Below, in pieces: positions 42,002 through 50,810 of a stretch of DNA of 64,000 nt (within the stretch, counting starts at the first letter, position 1; each line of letters opens with the position of its first letter). The notes beneath the pieces are model-generated. The model was given only the letters and a program-made list of their open reading frames with translations, made no database searches and was not told where the DNA came from. Made by a program: the position numbers and the translations under genes. Source of the DNA: DASUBV01 sp035532295 (lineage in GTDB: Bacteria > Actinomycetota > Actinomycetes > Streptosporangiales > Streptosporangiaceae); assembly GCA_035532295.1 (NCBI GenBank), contig DATKRH010000112.1:1-64000 (forward strand), read 5' to 3'.

Positions 42002-42178
42002 CGGATCAGCGCCTTCCGTCGCGGCGATCACCGAGGCGATGACGCTGGCCCGGAACGAATGGTCCGCGACCGACTCGGGCGCGGGGATGCCTGCCAGGGA
42101 CCAGCCCGTCCGCTTGTAGCGCTTGAGCAGGCCGATTTCGTAAAGGAAACCCGTGGTGTCCAGTAGCTGGTCGCTCAA
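42002..42178 (-). pseudogene. Remnant of an HD-domain phosphohydrolase (HDDC2/YfbR-like)
   Basis: From a TTG at 42178 (preceded by AAAGGCAGG) about 59 residues match the N-terminus of HD-domain nucleotidases of the HDDC2/YfbR group: TGFLYEIGLLKRYKRTGWSLAGIPAPESVADHSFRASVIASVIAATEGADP, including the first metal histidine (ESVADH). The match then stops and the frame runs on into unrelated Arg/Pro-rich sequence that overlaps the GNAT gene; the HD dyad and the rest of the domain are absent. This looks like a 3' deletion of a former gene. The true extent of the reading frame is to 41582, but only the first part is homologous. Confidence 0.65.
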
Positions 42179-42226
42179 CCCGCCTGCCTTTCAGTATCCC
42201 GGAGATATGGCTTCAGCTCGCTATCG

Positions 42227-45031
42227 TCAGGCGACGGAGGAGTAGGCCACGACGCCGCGGCGCAGCGCGTCGATCGCCTGGCGGGCGGTGTGCGCCAGCG
42301 GGTCCGGGCCCGCCGCCGCGGCGATCTGGTCCAGCAGGTCGATGAGCTGCTTGACGGCCCGGACGAAGTCGCCGGGGGTACGGTCGGCGAGGGCTCGCTG
42401 CAGGTCCAGCCCGCTGGCCCAGGCATGCGCGGTCCACGCGAAGCCGAGGTCGGGCTCGCGCAGGAACGAGAGCCGGTGGCTTCGCTCGACGCCGTCCAGG
42501 TCGCCCCAGAGCCGGACCATGTCGGCGAGGACCTCCCGGACGCCGCCGCCCGGCAGCCGCGGCGGGCTCGCGTCGTCCAGTCTCCGTGACTCGAAGGTGA
42601 GCGCCGAGACGCAGGCGGCCAGCTCCGCGGGCGACAGGCCGGCCCAGGTGCCGCGGCGCAGGCACTCGGCCGCGACGAGGTCGAGCTCGGCGTAGAGGCG
42701 GCCCAGCCGGCGACCCTCCGGCGTGACCTTGTCGCCGTGCACGTAGCCAAGCTCTTCCAGGACCGCGCAGACCCGGTCGAAGGTGCGGGCCAGCACGTGG
42801 GAGCGGCCGGCTACCCGGTGCTCTAGCGCCTCAATCTCACGTTCCAGCCGCAGGTAGCGCTCGGCCTGCCGCAGGTGCGCCTCCCGGTCCGGGCACTGGT
42901 GGCAGGGATGCTGGCGCAGCGCCCGGCGCAGCTGCGCGAGCTCGGCGTCATCCGCGGAGCCGGCGTCGCCGCTCCGGCCCGCCCGGCGGGGCCTGGCCAG
43001 CTCGTGACCGGCGAGCTTGTTACGGACCGTCGCGGCCAGGTCGCGGCGCTGGTTGGCCGACCGGCCGCTGAACGAGACCGGAATCCGGATGCGCTCGATG
43101 GCGCTGACGGGCACCGGGAAGTCGGCCAGGGAGAGCCGCTTGACCTGGCGGTTCTCGGTGAGCACGAGCGGCAGTGGCTGGCCGTCGGCGGTCGCGGGCT
43201 CGATCACCACCGCGATCCCGGCGCGCCGGCCGCCGGGCACCTGGATGATGTCTCCGCGGCGCAGCCGACCGAGCGAGGCGATGGCCTCCTCGCGCCGGGC
43301 CGTCGACCGCCGCCGGGCCTGGTCGCCCTCGCGGCTGGACAGCTCCCGGCGCAGCGCGGCGTACCCGGCGATGTCGCCACGCTCGCAGCCGACCGCGAGC
43401 TGCTCCAGCTCCGCCCGGAGCCGGGCGGCCTGCCGGGCCAGGCCCACGACGCCGCGATCGGCCTGAAACTGGGCGAAGGACGACTCCAGCAGCGCGGCCG
43501 CGCGCTGCCGGCCGACCTGGCCGACGAGATTGACCGCCATGTTGTAAGACGGCTGGAAGCTGGAGTTCAGCGGGTAGGTCCGGGTGCCGGCCAGGCCGGC
43601 GACGGACGCGGGGTCCATGCCGGGGTGCCAGAGCACGACCGCGTGCCCCTCCACGTCGATGCCGCGCCGTCCGGCCCGGCCGGTGAGCTGGGTGTACTCC
43701 CCCGGCGTCAGGTCGGCATGGGTCTCGCCGTTCCACTTGTCCAGCCGCTCGATCACGACCGTCCGGGCCGGCATGTTGATGCCGAGGGCGAGGGTCTCGG
43801 TGGCGAACACGGCCCGGACCAGGCCGGCCTCGAAGAGCTCCTCGACGACCTCCTTGAAGGTGGGGAGCAGCCCCGCGTGGTGCGCGGCGACGCCCCGCCG
43901 CAGGCCGGCCAGCCACGCGTCATAACCGAGCACCGGCAGGTCCCGGTCCGGGATGCCGGCCGTGCGCTCGGCCGCCAGCGCGGTGATCTCGTCGGCCTCC
44001 TCGGGCGTGGTCAGCCGCAGTCCCGCGTCCAGGCACTGCGCGACCGCGGCATCGCAGCCCGCCCGGCTGAAGATGAACGTGATGGCGGGCAGCAGCCCGG
44101 CCGCGTCCAGCCGCGCGATCACCGTCGCGCGGCTCGGCGGCCGGAACCTGGCCGGACGGTGGCCGCCGCGCTGCGGGCGTCCGTAGCCGCCGCGACCGTC
44201 CCCCTGCCGCTGCCGGTCCCAGCCCTCGCGCTGCGCGATCCGCAGCAGCTCCGGGTTGACCATCGCGCGCCGCTCGCCGTTCTTGCCCCCGCCGTTCTTC
44301 CCCCCGGTACTGCCGTTCTTCCCCCCGCCGCCGTTGCTCCCGGCCGCGGAGAACAGGTCGTACAGCCGGTTACCGGCCAGCATGTGCTGCCAGAGCGGCA
44401 CCGGGCGGTGCTCATCCACGATCACCGTGGTCCCGCCCCGCACTTGCGACAGCCACTCCCCGAACTCCTCGGCGTTGCTCACCGTGGCCGACAGCGCGGT
44501 CAGCCGCACCGACTGAGCCAGGTGGATGATCACCTCTTCCCAGACCGCGCCGCGGAACCGGTCGGCCAGGTAGTGCACCTCATCGAGCACGACGTAGCCC
44601 AGGCCGGCCAGCGTCGCGGAGCCCGCGTACAGCATGTTGCGCAGCACCTCGGTGGTCATGACCACGATCGGGGCCTCGCTATTGATGCTGTTGTCGCCGG
44701 TGAGCAGCCCCACGCTGGCGGCGGAGTACCGGCGGACCAGGTCGCTGTACTTCTGGTTCGACAGCGCCTTGATGGGCGTGGTGTAGAAGCACTTCCTGCC
44801 CTCGGCCAGGGCCAGGTGCACGGCGAACTCGCCCGCCACCGTCTTGCCCGATCCGGTCGGCGCGGCGACCAGCACGCCGTGACCGCTGTCCAGCGCCCGG
44901 CAGGCCGCCAGCTGGAACTCGTCGAACTCGAAGTCGTACAGCTGCTGGAATTCCGCCAGCCGGCGGCCGTTCGCCTCGACCCGCCGCCGGGAGGCCGCGT
45001 ACCGATCCGCAGGGCTGGCCGGGGTCGTCAT
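42227..45031 (-). CDS. helY: DEAD/DEAH-box RNA helicase, HelY/Mtr4-like
   Basis: A 934-residue SKI2/Mtr4-type helicase. Motif I APTGSGKTVAGEF, motif Ia TTPIKALSNQKYSDL, motif II DEVHYL, motif III LSATVSNAEEF, motif VI (TGRAGRRGIDVEGHAVV) are present, followed by rRNA-processing-type and DSHCT-like C-terminal domains that include a CHQCPD cysteine pair. Actinobacterial homologs (mycobacterial HelY) lie next to tatC, as here. An insert near residue 235 (SNGGGGKNGSTGGKNGGGKNG) is a low-complexity Gly-Asn-Lys repeat in the linker between the two RecA domains. Likely role is RNA processing or decay. Confidence 0.92.
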   Translation of the reverse strand: MTTPASPADRYAASRRRVEANGRRLAEFQQLYDFEFDEFQLAACRALDSGHGVLVAAPTGSGKTVAGEFAVHLALAEGRKCFYTTPIKALSNQKYSDLVRRYSAASVGLLTGDNSINSEAPIVVMTTEVLRNMLYAGSATLAGLGYVVLDEVHYLADRFRGAVWEEVIIHLAQSVRLTALSATVSNAEEFGEWLSQVRGGTTVIVDEHRPVPLWQHMLAGNRLYDLFSAAGSNGGGGKNGSTGGKNGGGKNGERRAMVNPELLRIAQREGWDRQRQGDGRGGYGRPQRGGHRPARFRPPSRATVIARLDAAGLLPAITFIFSRAGCDAAVAQCLDAGLRLTTPEEADEITALAAERTAGIPDRDLPVLGYDAWLAGLRRGVAAHHAGLLPTFKEVVEELFEAGLVRAVFATETLALGINMPARTVVIERLDKWNGETHADLTPGEYTQLTGRAGRRGIDVEGHAVVLWHPGMDPASVAGLAGTRTYPLNSSFQPSYNMAVNLVGQVGRQRAAALLESSFAQFQADRGVVGLARQAARLRAELEQLAVGCERGDIAGYAALRRELSSREGDQARRRSTARREEAIASLGRLRRGDIIQVPGGRRAGIAVVIEPATADGQPLPLVLTENRQVKRLSLADFPVPVSAIERIRIPVSFSGRSANQRRDLAATVRNKLAGHELARPRRAGRSGDAGSADDAELAQLRRALRQHPCHQCPDREAHLRQAERYLRLEREIEALEHRVAGRSHVLARTFDRVCAVLEELGYVHGDKVTPEGRRLGRLYAELDLVAAECLRRGTWAGLSPAELAACVSALTFESRRLDDASPPRLPGGGVREVLADMVRLWGDLDGVERSHRLSFLREPDLGFAWTAHAWASGLDLQRALADRTPGDFVRAVKQLIDLLDQIAAAAGPDPLAHTARQAIDALRRGVVAYSSVA

Positions 45032-45061
45032 AGGCCCCAGCCTAGGCGGGCCCGGCCGCCG

Positions 45062-45988
45062 CTAGTCCGGCTGGCCGGTTCCGGCGTCGACTGTCTGGTC
45101 GGCGGCGAGGCCGAACTCGCTCACCTCTTCGGGCGACAGGCCCGGATAGGGGGTCGCGGCCATGAGCCGCGCCCGGCGGCGGTCGTTGAAGAACGCGAAT
45201 ACCTCGGACAGCTCCACCAGCAGCACGCAGGGCACGGCGAGCAGCAGCATGCTGATCGGGTCCGGGCTGGGCGTGGCCACCGCGGCGAACAGGAAGACGC
45301 CGAAGATGATCATGCGGCGCCACTTGGCGAATCGCTCGTGGGTCAGCACGTGGGCCAGGTTCAGCAGGACGAAGACGAGCGGCAGCTCGAAGGCGATGCC
45401 GAAGATCGTCAGCATCGCGATGGCATAGCTCAGGTAGGTGTTAATCGTAATGATCGGCACGACGCCGTGCGGGATCAGGGCGATGAGGAACCGCAGGCCC
45501 TTGGTCATCGCGAAGTAGGCGATCCCGCCGCCCAGCGCGAACAGGGGCACGGACGCGCCGACGAAGAAGTAGGCCCAGCGGCGCTCCCGTGCGTACAGGC
45601 CGGGAGCGATGAACGCCCAGAGCTGGTAGAGCCAGAGGGGCCCGGAGATGATGACCCCGGTGATGATCGAGATCTTCAGCCGCAGGAACAGCCCGTCGAA
45701 GATCCCGGTGACGAACAGCTGGCACCCGTGACCGGCGCCGGAAACCTGGACGTGGGTGTGCATCGGCAGCCGGCAGTAGGGACTCTCGATGAAGTGCCAG
45801 ATATGCGGGTAGAGATACCAGCCCGCGATCGCGCCGACGGTCACGAACAGGAGGGCCTTGAACACGCGGTTGCGCAGCTCACGGATGTGCTCCATGAGCG
45901 GCATGCTGCCGTCCGGATTATGACGGCCACCGGGCAGGCGCAAGCCCGGCCGGTCCGCCGACTCGCCCAGCTCGTCCTGCGTGGCCAT
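45062..45988 (-). CDS. tatC: Sec-independent protein translocase TatC
   Basis: A 308-residue TatC with six hydrophobic segments; the N-terminal MPLMEHIRELRNRVF segment with the conserved Glu, the FVTGIFDGLFLRLKISIITG, GLYARERRWAYFFVG and ATPSPDPISMLLLAVP segments are diagnostic. It forms the receptor of the twin-arginine export system. The gene is 14 bases downstream of tatA. An extension of about 25 residues precedes the first conserved segment. Confidence 0.96.
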   Translation of the reverse strand: MATQDELGESADRPGLRLPGGRHNPDGSMPLMEHIRELRNRVFKALLFVTVGAIAGWYLYPHIWHFIESPYCRLPMHTHVQVSGAGHGCQLFVTGIFDGLFLRLKISIITGVIISGPLWLYQLWAFIAPGLYARERRWAYFFVGASVPLFALGGGIAYFAMTKGLRFLIALIPHGVVPIITINTYLSYAIAMLTIFGIAFELPLVFVLLNLAHVLTHERFAKWRRMIIFGVFLFAAVATPSPDPISMLLLAVPCVLLVELSEVFAFFNDRRRARLMAATPYPGLSPEEVSEFGLAADQTVDAGTGQPD

Positions 45989-46002
45989 CTCGGGGGGCCG
46001 GG

Positions 46003-46365
46003 TTAGAAGGGCTGCTGGCTGCGCTGCGCCTCAGGCGCGCTGGTCACCGCGGCGCCATCGGCACCGGCGTTCTGCCGCTGCAGGTCCTGGATCTGGCGCT
46101 GCAGGTCCGCGAACTGCTGCTGGTTCACTGCACCGGAGGCCGCGGGCTGGGCAGTCAGCGCGGCCGGCGGCGGGGTCACCTGCGTGGCGGCGACCGCGGA
46201 GTCCTGCGTCGGATTGCCGTGCTCGTCCAGGCCCTGGACCGACTTCTTGAAGATGTGCATCGACTGGCCGAGCGACTTGGCCGCGCCCGGCAGCCGCCGC
46301 GAGCCAAAGAGCAGCAGGACCACGACCAGCAGAATGATGATGTGTGGTGCGCTGGGATCGAACAT
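46003..46365 (-). CDS. tatA: Sec-independent protein translocase TatA
   Basis: A 120-residue TatA: one N-terminal helix (PHIIILLVVVLLLFGSRRLPG, with the conserved FG-x-x-LP step), an amphipathic helix (AKSLGQSMHIFKKSVQGL) and a long Gln/Ala-rich tail. With TatC it forms the twin-arginine pore. It lies between pafC and tatC, as in other actinobacteria. Confidence 0.95.
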   Translation of the reverse strand: MFDPSAPHIIILLVVVLLLFGSRRLPGAAKSLGQSMHIFKKSVQGLDEHGNPTQDSAVAATQVTPPPAALTAQPAASGAVNQQQFADLQRQIQDLQRQNAGADGAAVTSAPEAQRSQQPF

Positions 46366-46457
46366 ATCTGCCCCATTCAGCGGGAGGAATCCGCAGGCCA
46401 GTAACTCGGCCTGAGTCTACACGCAGCCGACTGGCCCGCCCACGGAGCTTACCTCGG

Positions 46458-47471
46458 TCACGCATACTGGGCCAGAGCGGCCCGGGCATCCTCCGCGACG
46501 AGCCTGGCCACCACCGGCGGGCCGACGACCCGCCCGTCGGCGCCCAGCCGGAGCGCGAGCCGGCGCACCCACCGGGTGTCGGGCGTCCGCAGGCTGACCC
46601 GCAGCCGGCCATCGCCGAGCTCCTCGACCTCCTCGCAGGGGTAGTACTCGGCCACCCAGCGGCCCGCCGTGGACACCTCGAGCTCGATCCGGATGTCGTG
46701 CGGGGACGGCCGGAACAGCCCCTGGTCGACGTCCACCGGCTCGGCCTCGGCCGGCACCTGCGCCGCCAAGTCGAGCACCTTGATCGCCAGGATCCGGTCC
46801 AGCCGGAACAGCCGGACCGCGCCCGCCCGCCGGCACCAGCCCTCCAGATAACTCCGGCCGTCCACCATGACCAGGCGCATCGGGTCCACGTCGCGCTCGG
46901 TGGCCTCGTCCCGGCCCGGCACGTAATAGGACAGGTGCACGCGCCTGGCGTCGGCCAGGGCGGCGGTGACCTCGGCCAGGGCCGCCTGCTCGGCACTGGT
47001 GTCGACCTGCACGGCGACCTGCGCGCTGGGCCCGGCCGCGGCGCCGGCCGCGGCCTCCAGCTTGGCGATGGTGCGGCCCAGGGCCGACCGGTCACCGATG
47101 CCGGGCAGTTCGGCCAGCATGCGGAGCGCCACCAGCAGGGCGCTGGCCTCGTCGACGCCCAGGCGCAGCGGGCGGCTGATGGACTCCGCCTCGCTGACGA
47201 CGATCTCGCCGCCCTCGTAGGACAGGTCGATCGGGCAGTAGGGGTCCGGCGAGCGGAGCTCGACGCACCACAGCAGGTTGAGGTCATCCACGAGCTCGCG
47301 CTCGCTCACCCCGAACGCCGAGGCGGTCTCGGCCATGCCGACGACCTTCCTGCTCACGACGTACGGCACGAGGGCCAGCAGCCGCGCCAGCCGGTCGGCG
47401 GCCGTAGGCGGCCGGTGGGCGGGGCCTGGCCGGCGGGGGCTCTCCGGCGATGACGCGGCGTCGGCTGTCAT
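46458..47471 (-). CDS. pafC: PafC, WYL-domain transcriptional activator
   Basis: A 337-residue WYL-domain protein of the PafBC pair, known in mycobacteria as the activator of the LexA-independent DNA-damage response. N-terminal winged helix (TAADRLARLLALVPYVVSRKVVGMAETASAFGVSERELVDDLNLL), WYL domain (RVHLSYYVPGRDEATERDVDPMRLVMVDGRSYLEGWCRRAGAVRLFRLDRIL) and a C-terminal WCX domain. The ATG at 47471 overlaps the pafB stop as ATGA, so the two are translated together. Upstream reading in this frame is the shadow of pafB. Confidence 0.94.
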   Translation of the reverse strand: MTADAASSPESPRRPGPAHRPPTAADRLARLLALVPYVVSRKVVGMAETASAFGVSERELVDDLNLLWCVELRSPDPYCPIDLSYEGGEIVVSEAESISRPLRLGVDEASALLVALRMLAELPGIGDRSALGRTIAKLEAAAGAAAGPSAQVAVQVDTSAEQAALAEVTAALADARRVHLSYYVPGRDEATERDVDPMRLVMVDGRSYLEGWCRRAGAVRLFRLDRILAIKVLDLAAQVPAEAEPVDVDQGLFRPSPHDIRIELEVSTAGRWVAEYYPCEEVEELGDGRLRVSLRTPDTRWVRRLALRLGADGRVVGPPVVARLVAEDARAALAQYA

Positions 47472-48421
47472 GCCAGCACTCCCTCCAGGCGCCCGATGAC
47501 CGCGTCGCGAAGGTCGGCGGGCTCGAGCACGATGACGTCGGAGCCGAACGAGGCCAGGTGCTCGCTCCACCAGCCGTTATCGGCGTAGGGGACCCAGAGC
47601 GTGTCCCAGCCGGGCTCCTGCGCGGGCTCGGCCCTGACCGCGTGCCGCCGCAGTCCGTGCCCCGCGCCGCCGCGGACCCGCAGCACCCCGGTGTGCTGGG
47701 CGGGCGGCTCGAAGTCCCAGGCGCGCACGGCCGCCCGGACGTCGGCACCGGCGGGCACCTGAACCGCGCCGGCGGCCCCGGTGAAGCTGACGGCGCCCTC
47801 GATCCGGCTCAGCCGGAACACCCGCTGCTCACCGCGGTCGGTGTCCTGGCCGACGACGTACCAGCGGCCGTTGCGGTTGACTACGCCCCATGGCTCCAGG
47901 CGGCGTTGCTGGGCCTGGCTCCGGCCGACCCCGCGGTAGCTGAAGGAGACCGCCCGCCCGTCCCGGACCGCCTCCCACAGCGGGCCGAACGCCGCCTCGC
48001 CAGTCTGCAGGCGCGGCTCGATGCCGGGCTGGGTGGTGTCCTCGGCCTCGATCCCGGCCGCGCGGAGCTTGAGCAGCGCGCCCTCGGCCGCCCCGGCCAG
48101 CTCGGCCCGCCGCCAGACCCGCGCGGCCAGCCCGAGGACGGCCGCCTCATCGGGCTCCAGCCGGATCTCCGGCAGCATGTAGGCCTGGCGGGAGATCCGG
48201 TAGCCTGGCTCGTCGTCACTGCCGGAGTTCGAGCCGGTCTCCAGCGGGATCCCCAGCTCGCGCAGCTCGTCCTTGTCGCGCTCGAACATCCGCTTGAACG
48301 CCTCGAACGACTCCGGGTAGCCCGGCACCGCCTCGCGTATCTGGGCCGCGGTGAGGTAGCGGTTCGCCGACAGCAGGCAGACGACGAGACTCAGCAGCCG
48401 CTCGGTTTTCCGCCTGGACAC
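47468..48421 (-). CDS. pafB: PafB, WYL-domain transcriptional activator
   Basis: A 317-residue WYL-domain protein, partner of PafC. N-terminal winged helix (KTERLLSLVVCLLSANRYLTAAQIREAVPGYPESFEAFKRMFERDKDEL), WYL domain (RAVSFSYRGVGRSQAQQRRLEPWGVVNRNGRWYVVGQDTDRGEQRVFRLSRIEG) and WCX domain. GTG start. Divergent from the DUF3866 gene, 62 bases away. A heterodimer with PafC is expected from family knowledge. Confidence 0.94.
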   Translation of the reverse strand: MSRRKTERLLSLVVCLLSANRYLTAAQIREAVPGYPESFEAFKRMFERDKDELRELGIPLETGSNSGSDDEPGYRISRQAYMLPEIRLEPDEAAVLGLAARVWRRAELAGAAEGALLKLRAAGIEAEDTTQPGIEPRLQTGEAAFGPLWEAVRDGRAVSFSYRGVGRSQAQQRRLEPWGVVNRNGRWYVVGQDTDRGEQRVFRLSRIEGAVSFTGAAGAVQVPAGADVRAAVRAWDFEPPAQHTGVLRVRGGAGHGLRRHAVRAEPAQEPGWDTLWVPYADNGWWSEHLASFGSDVIVLEPADLRDAVIGRLEGVLA

Positions 48422-48483
48422 CGCGCCTCGCCTTCCCCGGCCAATGGGCCGCCGCTCCCCCGCACCGACGCTACCCTGCCGGA

Positions 48484-49581
48484 GTGATCAGGTGGCGGAG
48501 TGGCGAGGTTTCTGCCCGGCGACGTGCGTGGAATGGTGCGCTAGAGGTCGATGTGACGGTGGCCGGAACCCTGGTGCGGGCGCTGGCCTACCCGGAGCTG
48601 ACCGGCGCGCCCGAGCCGGGTGACCGCGTGCTGCTGAACACCAGCGCGCTCGACCTGCGCCTCGGCACCGGCGGCTACGCCCTGGTGATCGCGATCCCGG
48701 ACCGGCTGCCCGCCGACCCGGCCGAGCCGGGCCACCTGATCAAGGCCAGGTACACGCCGATGCAGGCCTGCGTGCTCGGCGTGGACGAGCAGGGGTCCCG
48801 GTACCACGACGTCCTGCGTGACGCCGATGACCTGGGCGGCATGCCCGTCGTGATCGCCGACCTGCACTCCGCGCTGCCCGCCGTGCTGGCCGGCTACTAC
48901 GCGGCGCGGGCCACCGGGGACCGGCCGAAGGTCGCCTACATCATGCTCGACGGGGGCGCGCTGCCCGCCTGGTTCTCGCGCACCATCGCCGCGCTCACCC
49001 AGGCCGGCTGGCTCGCCGGCACCGTCACCGTCGGGCAGGCCTTCGGCGGCGACCTGGAGGCCGTCACGCTGCACAGCGGCCTGCTGGCGGCCCGCCATGT
49101 CCTGGGTGCCGAGCTGGCGGTGGTGGCCCAGGGACCGGGCAACCTGGGCACCGGCACGCGCTGGGGCTTCTCCGGCGTGAGCGCCGGCGAGGCCGTCAAC
49201 GCGACCGCGGCGCTCGGCGGCCGGCCGGTCGCGTCGCTGCGGATCAGCCAGGCCGATCCCCGCCAGCGGCATCGCGGGGTCTCCCACCACAGCCTCACCG
49301 CCTACGGCCGGGTCGCGCTGGCCCGGGCCGACGTCGTCGTCCCCGACCTGCCCGGCGAGTTCGGGGCGCAGGTCGCGGCCGCCGCGGCGCCGCTGGCCGC
49401 CCGGCACGATGTCGTCCTGGTCAGCGTCGCCGGGCTGACCGAGATCCTGGCGGCCTGCCCCGTCCCGCTGTCCACCATGGGCCGTGGCCTCGACGGCGAC
49501 CTGGCCTACTTCCTGGCCGCCGCCGCGGCCGGGCGGCACGCGGCGGCGCTGGCCGAGGTCACGCCGCCGCGGCCGGACTAG
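48484..49581 (+). CDS. DUF3866 family protein
   Basis: A 365-residue protein of the DUF3866 family, conserved in actinobacteria and often near the Paf genes, with unknown function. Segments such as GYALVIAIPDRLP, GHLIKARYTPMQACVLGVDEQGS, VVIADLHSALPAVLAGYYA, YIMLDGGALPAWFSRT, VTVGQAFGGDLEAVTLHSGLLAARHVLGAELAVVAQGPGNLGTGTRWGFSGV and VSHHSLTAYGRVALARADVVVPDL are distinctive. No known catalytic motif is evident. GTG start at 48484, divergent from pafB. The gene ends in a three-copy 19-bp repeat that also holds the FKBP stop. Confidence 0.8.
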   Translation: MIRWRSGEVSARRRAWNGALEVDVTVAGTLVRALAYPELTGAPEPGDRVLLNTSALDLRLGTGGYALVIAIPDRLPADPAEPGHLIKARYTPMQACVLGVDEQGSRYHDVLRDADDLGGMPVVIADLHSALPAVLAGYYAARATGDRPKVAYIMLDGGALPAWFSRTIAALTQAGWLAGTVTVGQAFGGDLEAVTLHSGLLAARHVLGAELAVVAQGPGNLGTGTRWGFSGVSAGEAVNATAALGGRPVASLRISQADPRQRHRGVSHHSLTAYGRVALARADVVVPDLPGEFGAQVAAAAAPLAARHDVVLVSVAGLTEILAACPVPLSTMGRGLDGDLAYFLAAAAAGRHAAALAEVTPPRPD

Positions 49582-49628
49582 GCGACGGCGGCCGGACTAG
49601 GCGACAGTAACCGGACTAGGCGATGGTG
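49572..49628. repeat. 19-bp tandem repeat, three copies, with both convergent stop codons
   Basis: Three imperfect 19-bp units (49572-49590, 49591-49609, 49610-49628) between DUF3866 and the FKBP gene. Each unit contains CTAG, so it has TAG on both strands: the first ends DUF3866 (49579-49581) and the third ends the FKBP gene (49616-49618). Confidence 0.88.
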
Positions 49629-50578
49629 GCCGGGAATCCGGCCAGCACGTCGACGACGAAGACCAGCGTGTCGGTGCCCTTGATGCCGACCGACGACTGG
49701 CCGGTCTTCCCGTAACCGTCGGCCGGCGGGATGATCAGCATGACGCGGCTGCCGACCGGTACCCCGGTGAGCCCCTTGATGAAGCCGGGGATCACGCTCG
49801 TGCCGCCCAGGCTGAAGCTGAACGGGGTGCCCGCGGAACTGCTCGACGGCCAGGTCGAGTTGAAGACCTGACGCGTCCGCCAGTTCACGGCCACGTACTG
49901 CGCCACGACCGTCTGGCCAGCGGCTAGCTGGGGGCCGGTCCCCTTGATCAGGGTCTTGACGATCAGCTTGCTGGGCGGCGAGGTCTTCGGGATCGTGATG
50001 ACCGGCGCACTGCCGACCGGAGCCGTCACCGACGGCAGGGCGCCGCCGCCGGAAGAGACATGCTGCCCGGACGCGGCGGCGGTCGGGCTGAACGGCTTGA
50101 TCAGGTCGATGACCCAGACGGTCGTGTCGGTCCCCTTCACCCCGAGCTGGGCGTTACCGGAGGTGCCGTAACCGTCCACCGGCGGCACGACGGCCAGGAC
50201 CCTGGAGCCGATCGTCTTGCCCTTGACGGCGGCGGCCAGGCCCTTCAGCCCGACCTGGGCCGGGAGAATCTGCGGGATGCTCGTGAACGTGCTGTCGAGC
50301 AGCTTGTGCGTCTTGCCGCTCCAGACGTAGATGGCCAGGTTCGCGAGCACATTATCGCCCGGCGCCAGGACCTGGCCGCTGCCCTTGATCGGCGTGGTGA
50401 TGGCCAGCTTGCTGCTCGCCTTCGCCGCGGGGATCTTCACGTCCGGGGTCTTGCCGAACGAGCCCGAGACGCTGACCTGCGTGTTCGGGTTGGAGGCTGA
50501 CGAACTCGAAGAGCCGCAGCCGACGAGGGCCAGGGCGGCCAGCAGCGGAACTAGGAGCGCAGCGGAAATGCGTCGCAT
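49616..50578 (-). CDS. Double-FKBP-domain peptidyl-prolyl isomerase lipoprotein
   Basis: A 320-residue lipoprotein (signal peptide, lipobox LVGCGSSSS about residue 22) with two FKBP-type domains in tandem: the first (KLAITTPIKGSGQVLAPGDNVLANLAIYVW to TTVWVIDLI) is less like a catalytic FKBP, the second (KLIVKTLIKGTGPQLAAGQTVVAQYVAV to LVFVVDVLAGF) retains the GVPVGSRVMLIIPPADGYG strand and is the likely active domain. In Streptomyces two separate FKBP genes occupy this place next to pafA, so this is probably a fusion. It assists folding outside the membrane. The ATG at 50578 starts the signal peptide; the reading frame upstream is a 15-bp tandem repeat and not part of the protein. Confidence 0.88.
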   Translation of the reverse strand: MRRISAALLVPLLAALALVGCGSSSSSASNPNTQVSVSGSFGKTPDVKIPAAKASSKLAITTPIKGSGQVLAPGDNVLANLAIYVWSGKTHKLLDSTFTSIPQILPAQVGLKGLAAAVKGKTIGSRVLAVVPPVDGYGTSGNAQLGVKGTDTTVWVIDLIKPFSPTAAASGQHVSSGGGALPSVTAPVGSAPVITIPKTSPPSKLIVKTLIKGTGPQLAAGQTVVAQYVAVNWRTRQVFNSTWPSSSSAGTPFSFSLGGTSVIPGFIKGLTGVPVGSRVMLIIPPADGYGKTGQSSVGIKGTDTLVFVVDVLAGFPATIA

Positions 50579-50590
50579 GAGAATCCTCAG

Positions 50591-50710
50591 TGTCGTCTTA
50601 CACCGTGTCGTCTTACACCGTGTCGTGATCAACCGTGCCAAGATCAGCTGTGTCGTGACCAGGCGTGGCCAGACCAGGCCCGTCCAGACCAAGCGTGTCC
50701 GGGCCAAGGG
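50591..50710. repeat. Decaying 15-bp tandem repeat, eight copies, in FKBP leader
   Basis: Eight adjacent 15-bp units from 50591 to 50710. The first two are identical; the others diverge progressively but keep a T/C-GTC/GCC-x-xG/ACCA-x-GCG pattern. They lie immediately upstream of the FKBP start and stay open in its frame as five-residue repeats, but no start or homology supports translation. Confidence 0.85.
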
Positions 50711-50810
50711 CAGTCAGCCTACCCGCCAGGAATGTGCGTAAGCTCGAAAGCAGCTGCAGGTCCGCCGCAGCGGGCGGTGCGGCGGCCCGCGGCGCCCTCC
50801 CGCCGGGAGG

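Noticed and set aside
42875..46006. 1043-codon plus-strand frame opposite helY and tatC
   Set aside because: Antisense shadow of two recognised genes with biased composition and no homology.
50591..50710. CRISPR-like array
   Set aside because: Units are 15 bp, directly adjacent with no spacers and progressively diverged; no cas gene is present.
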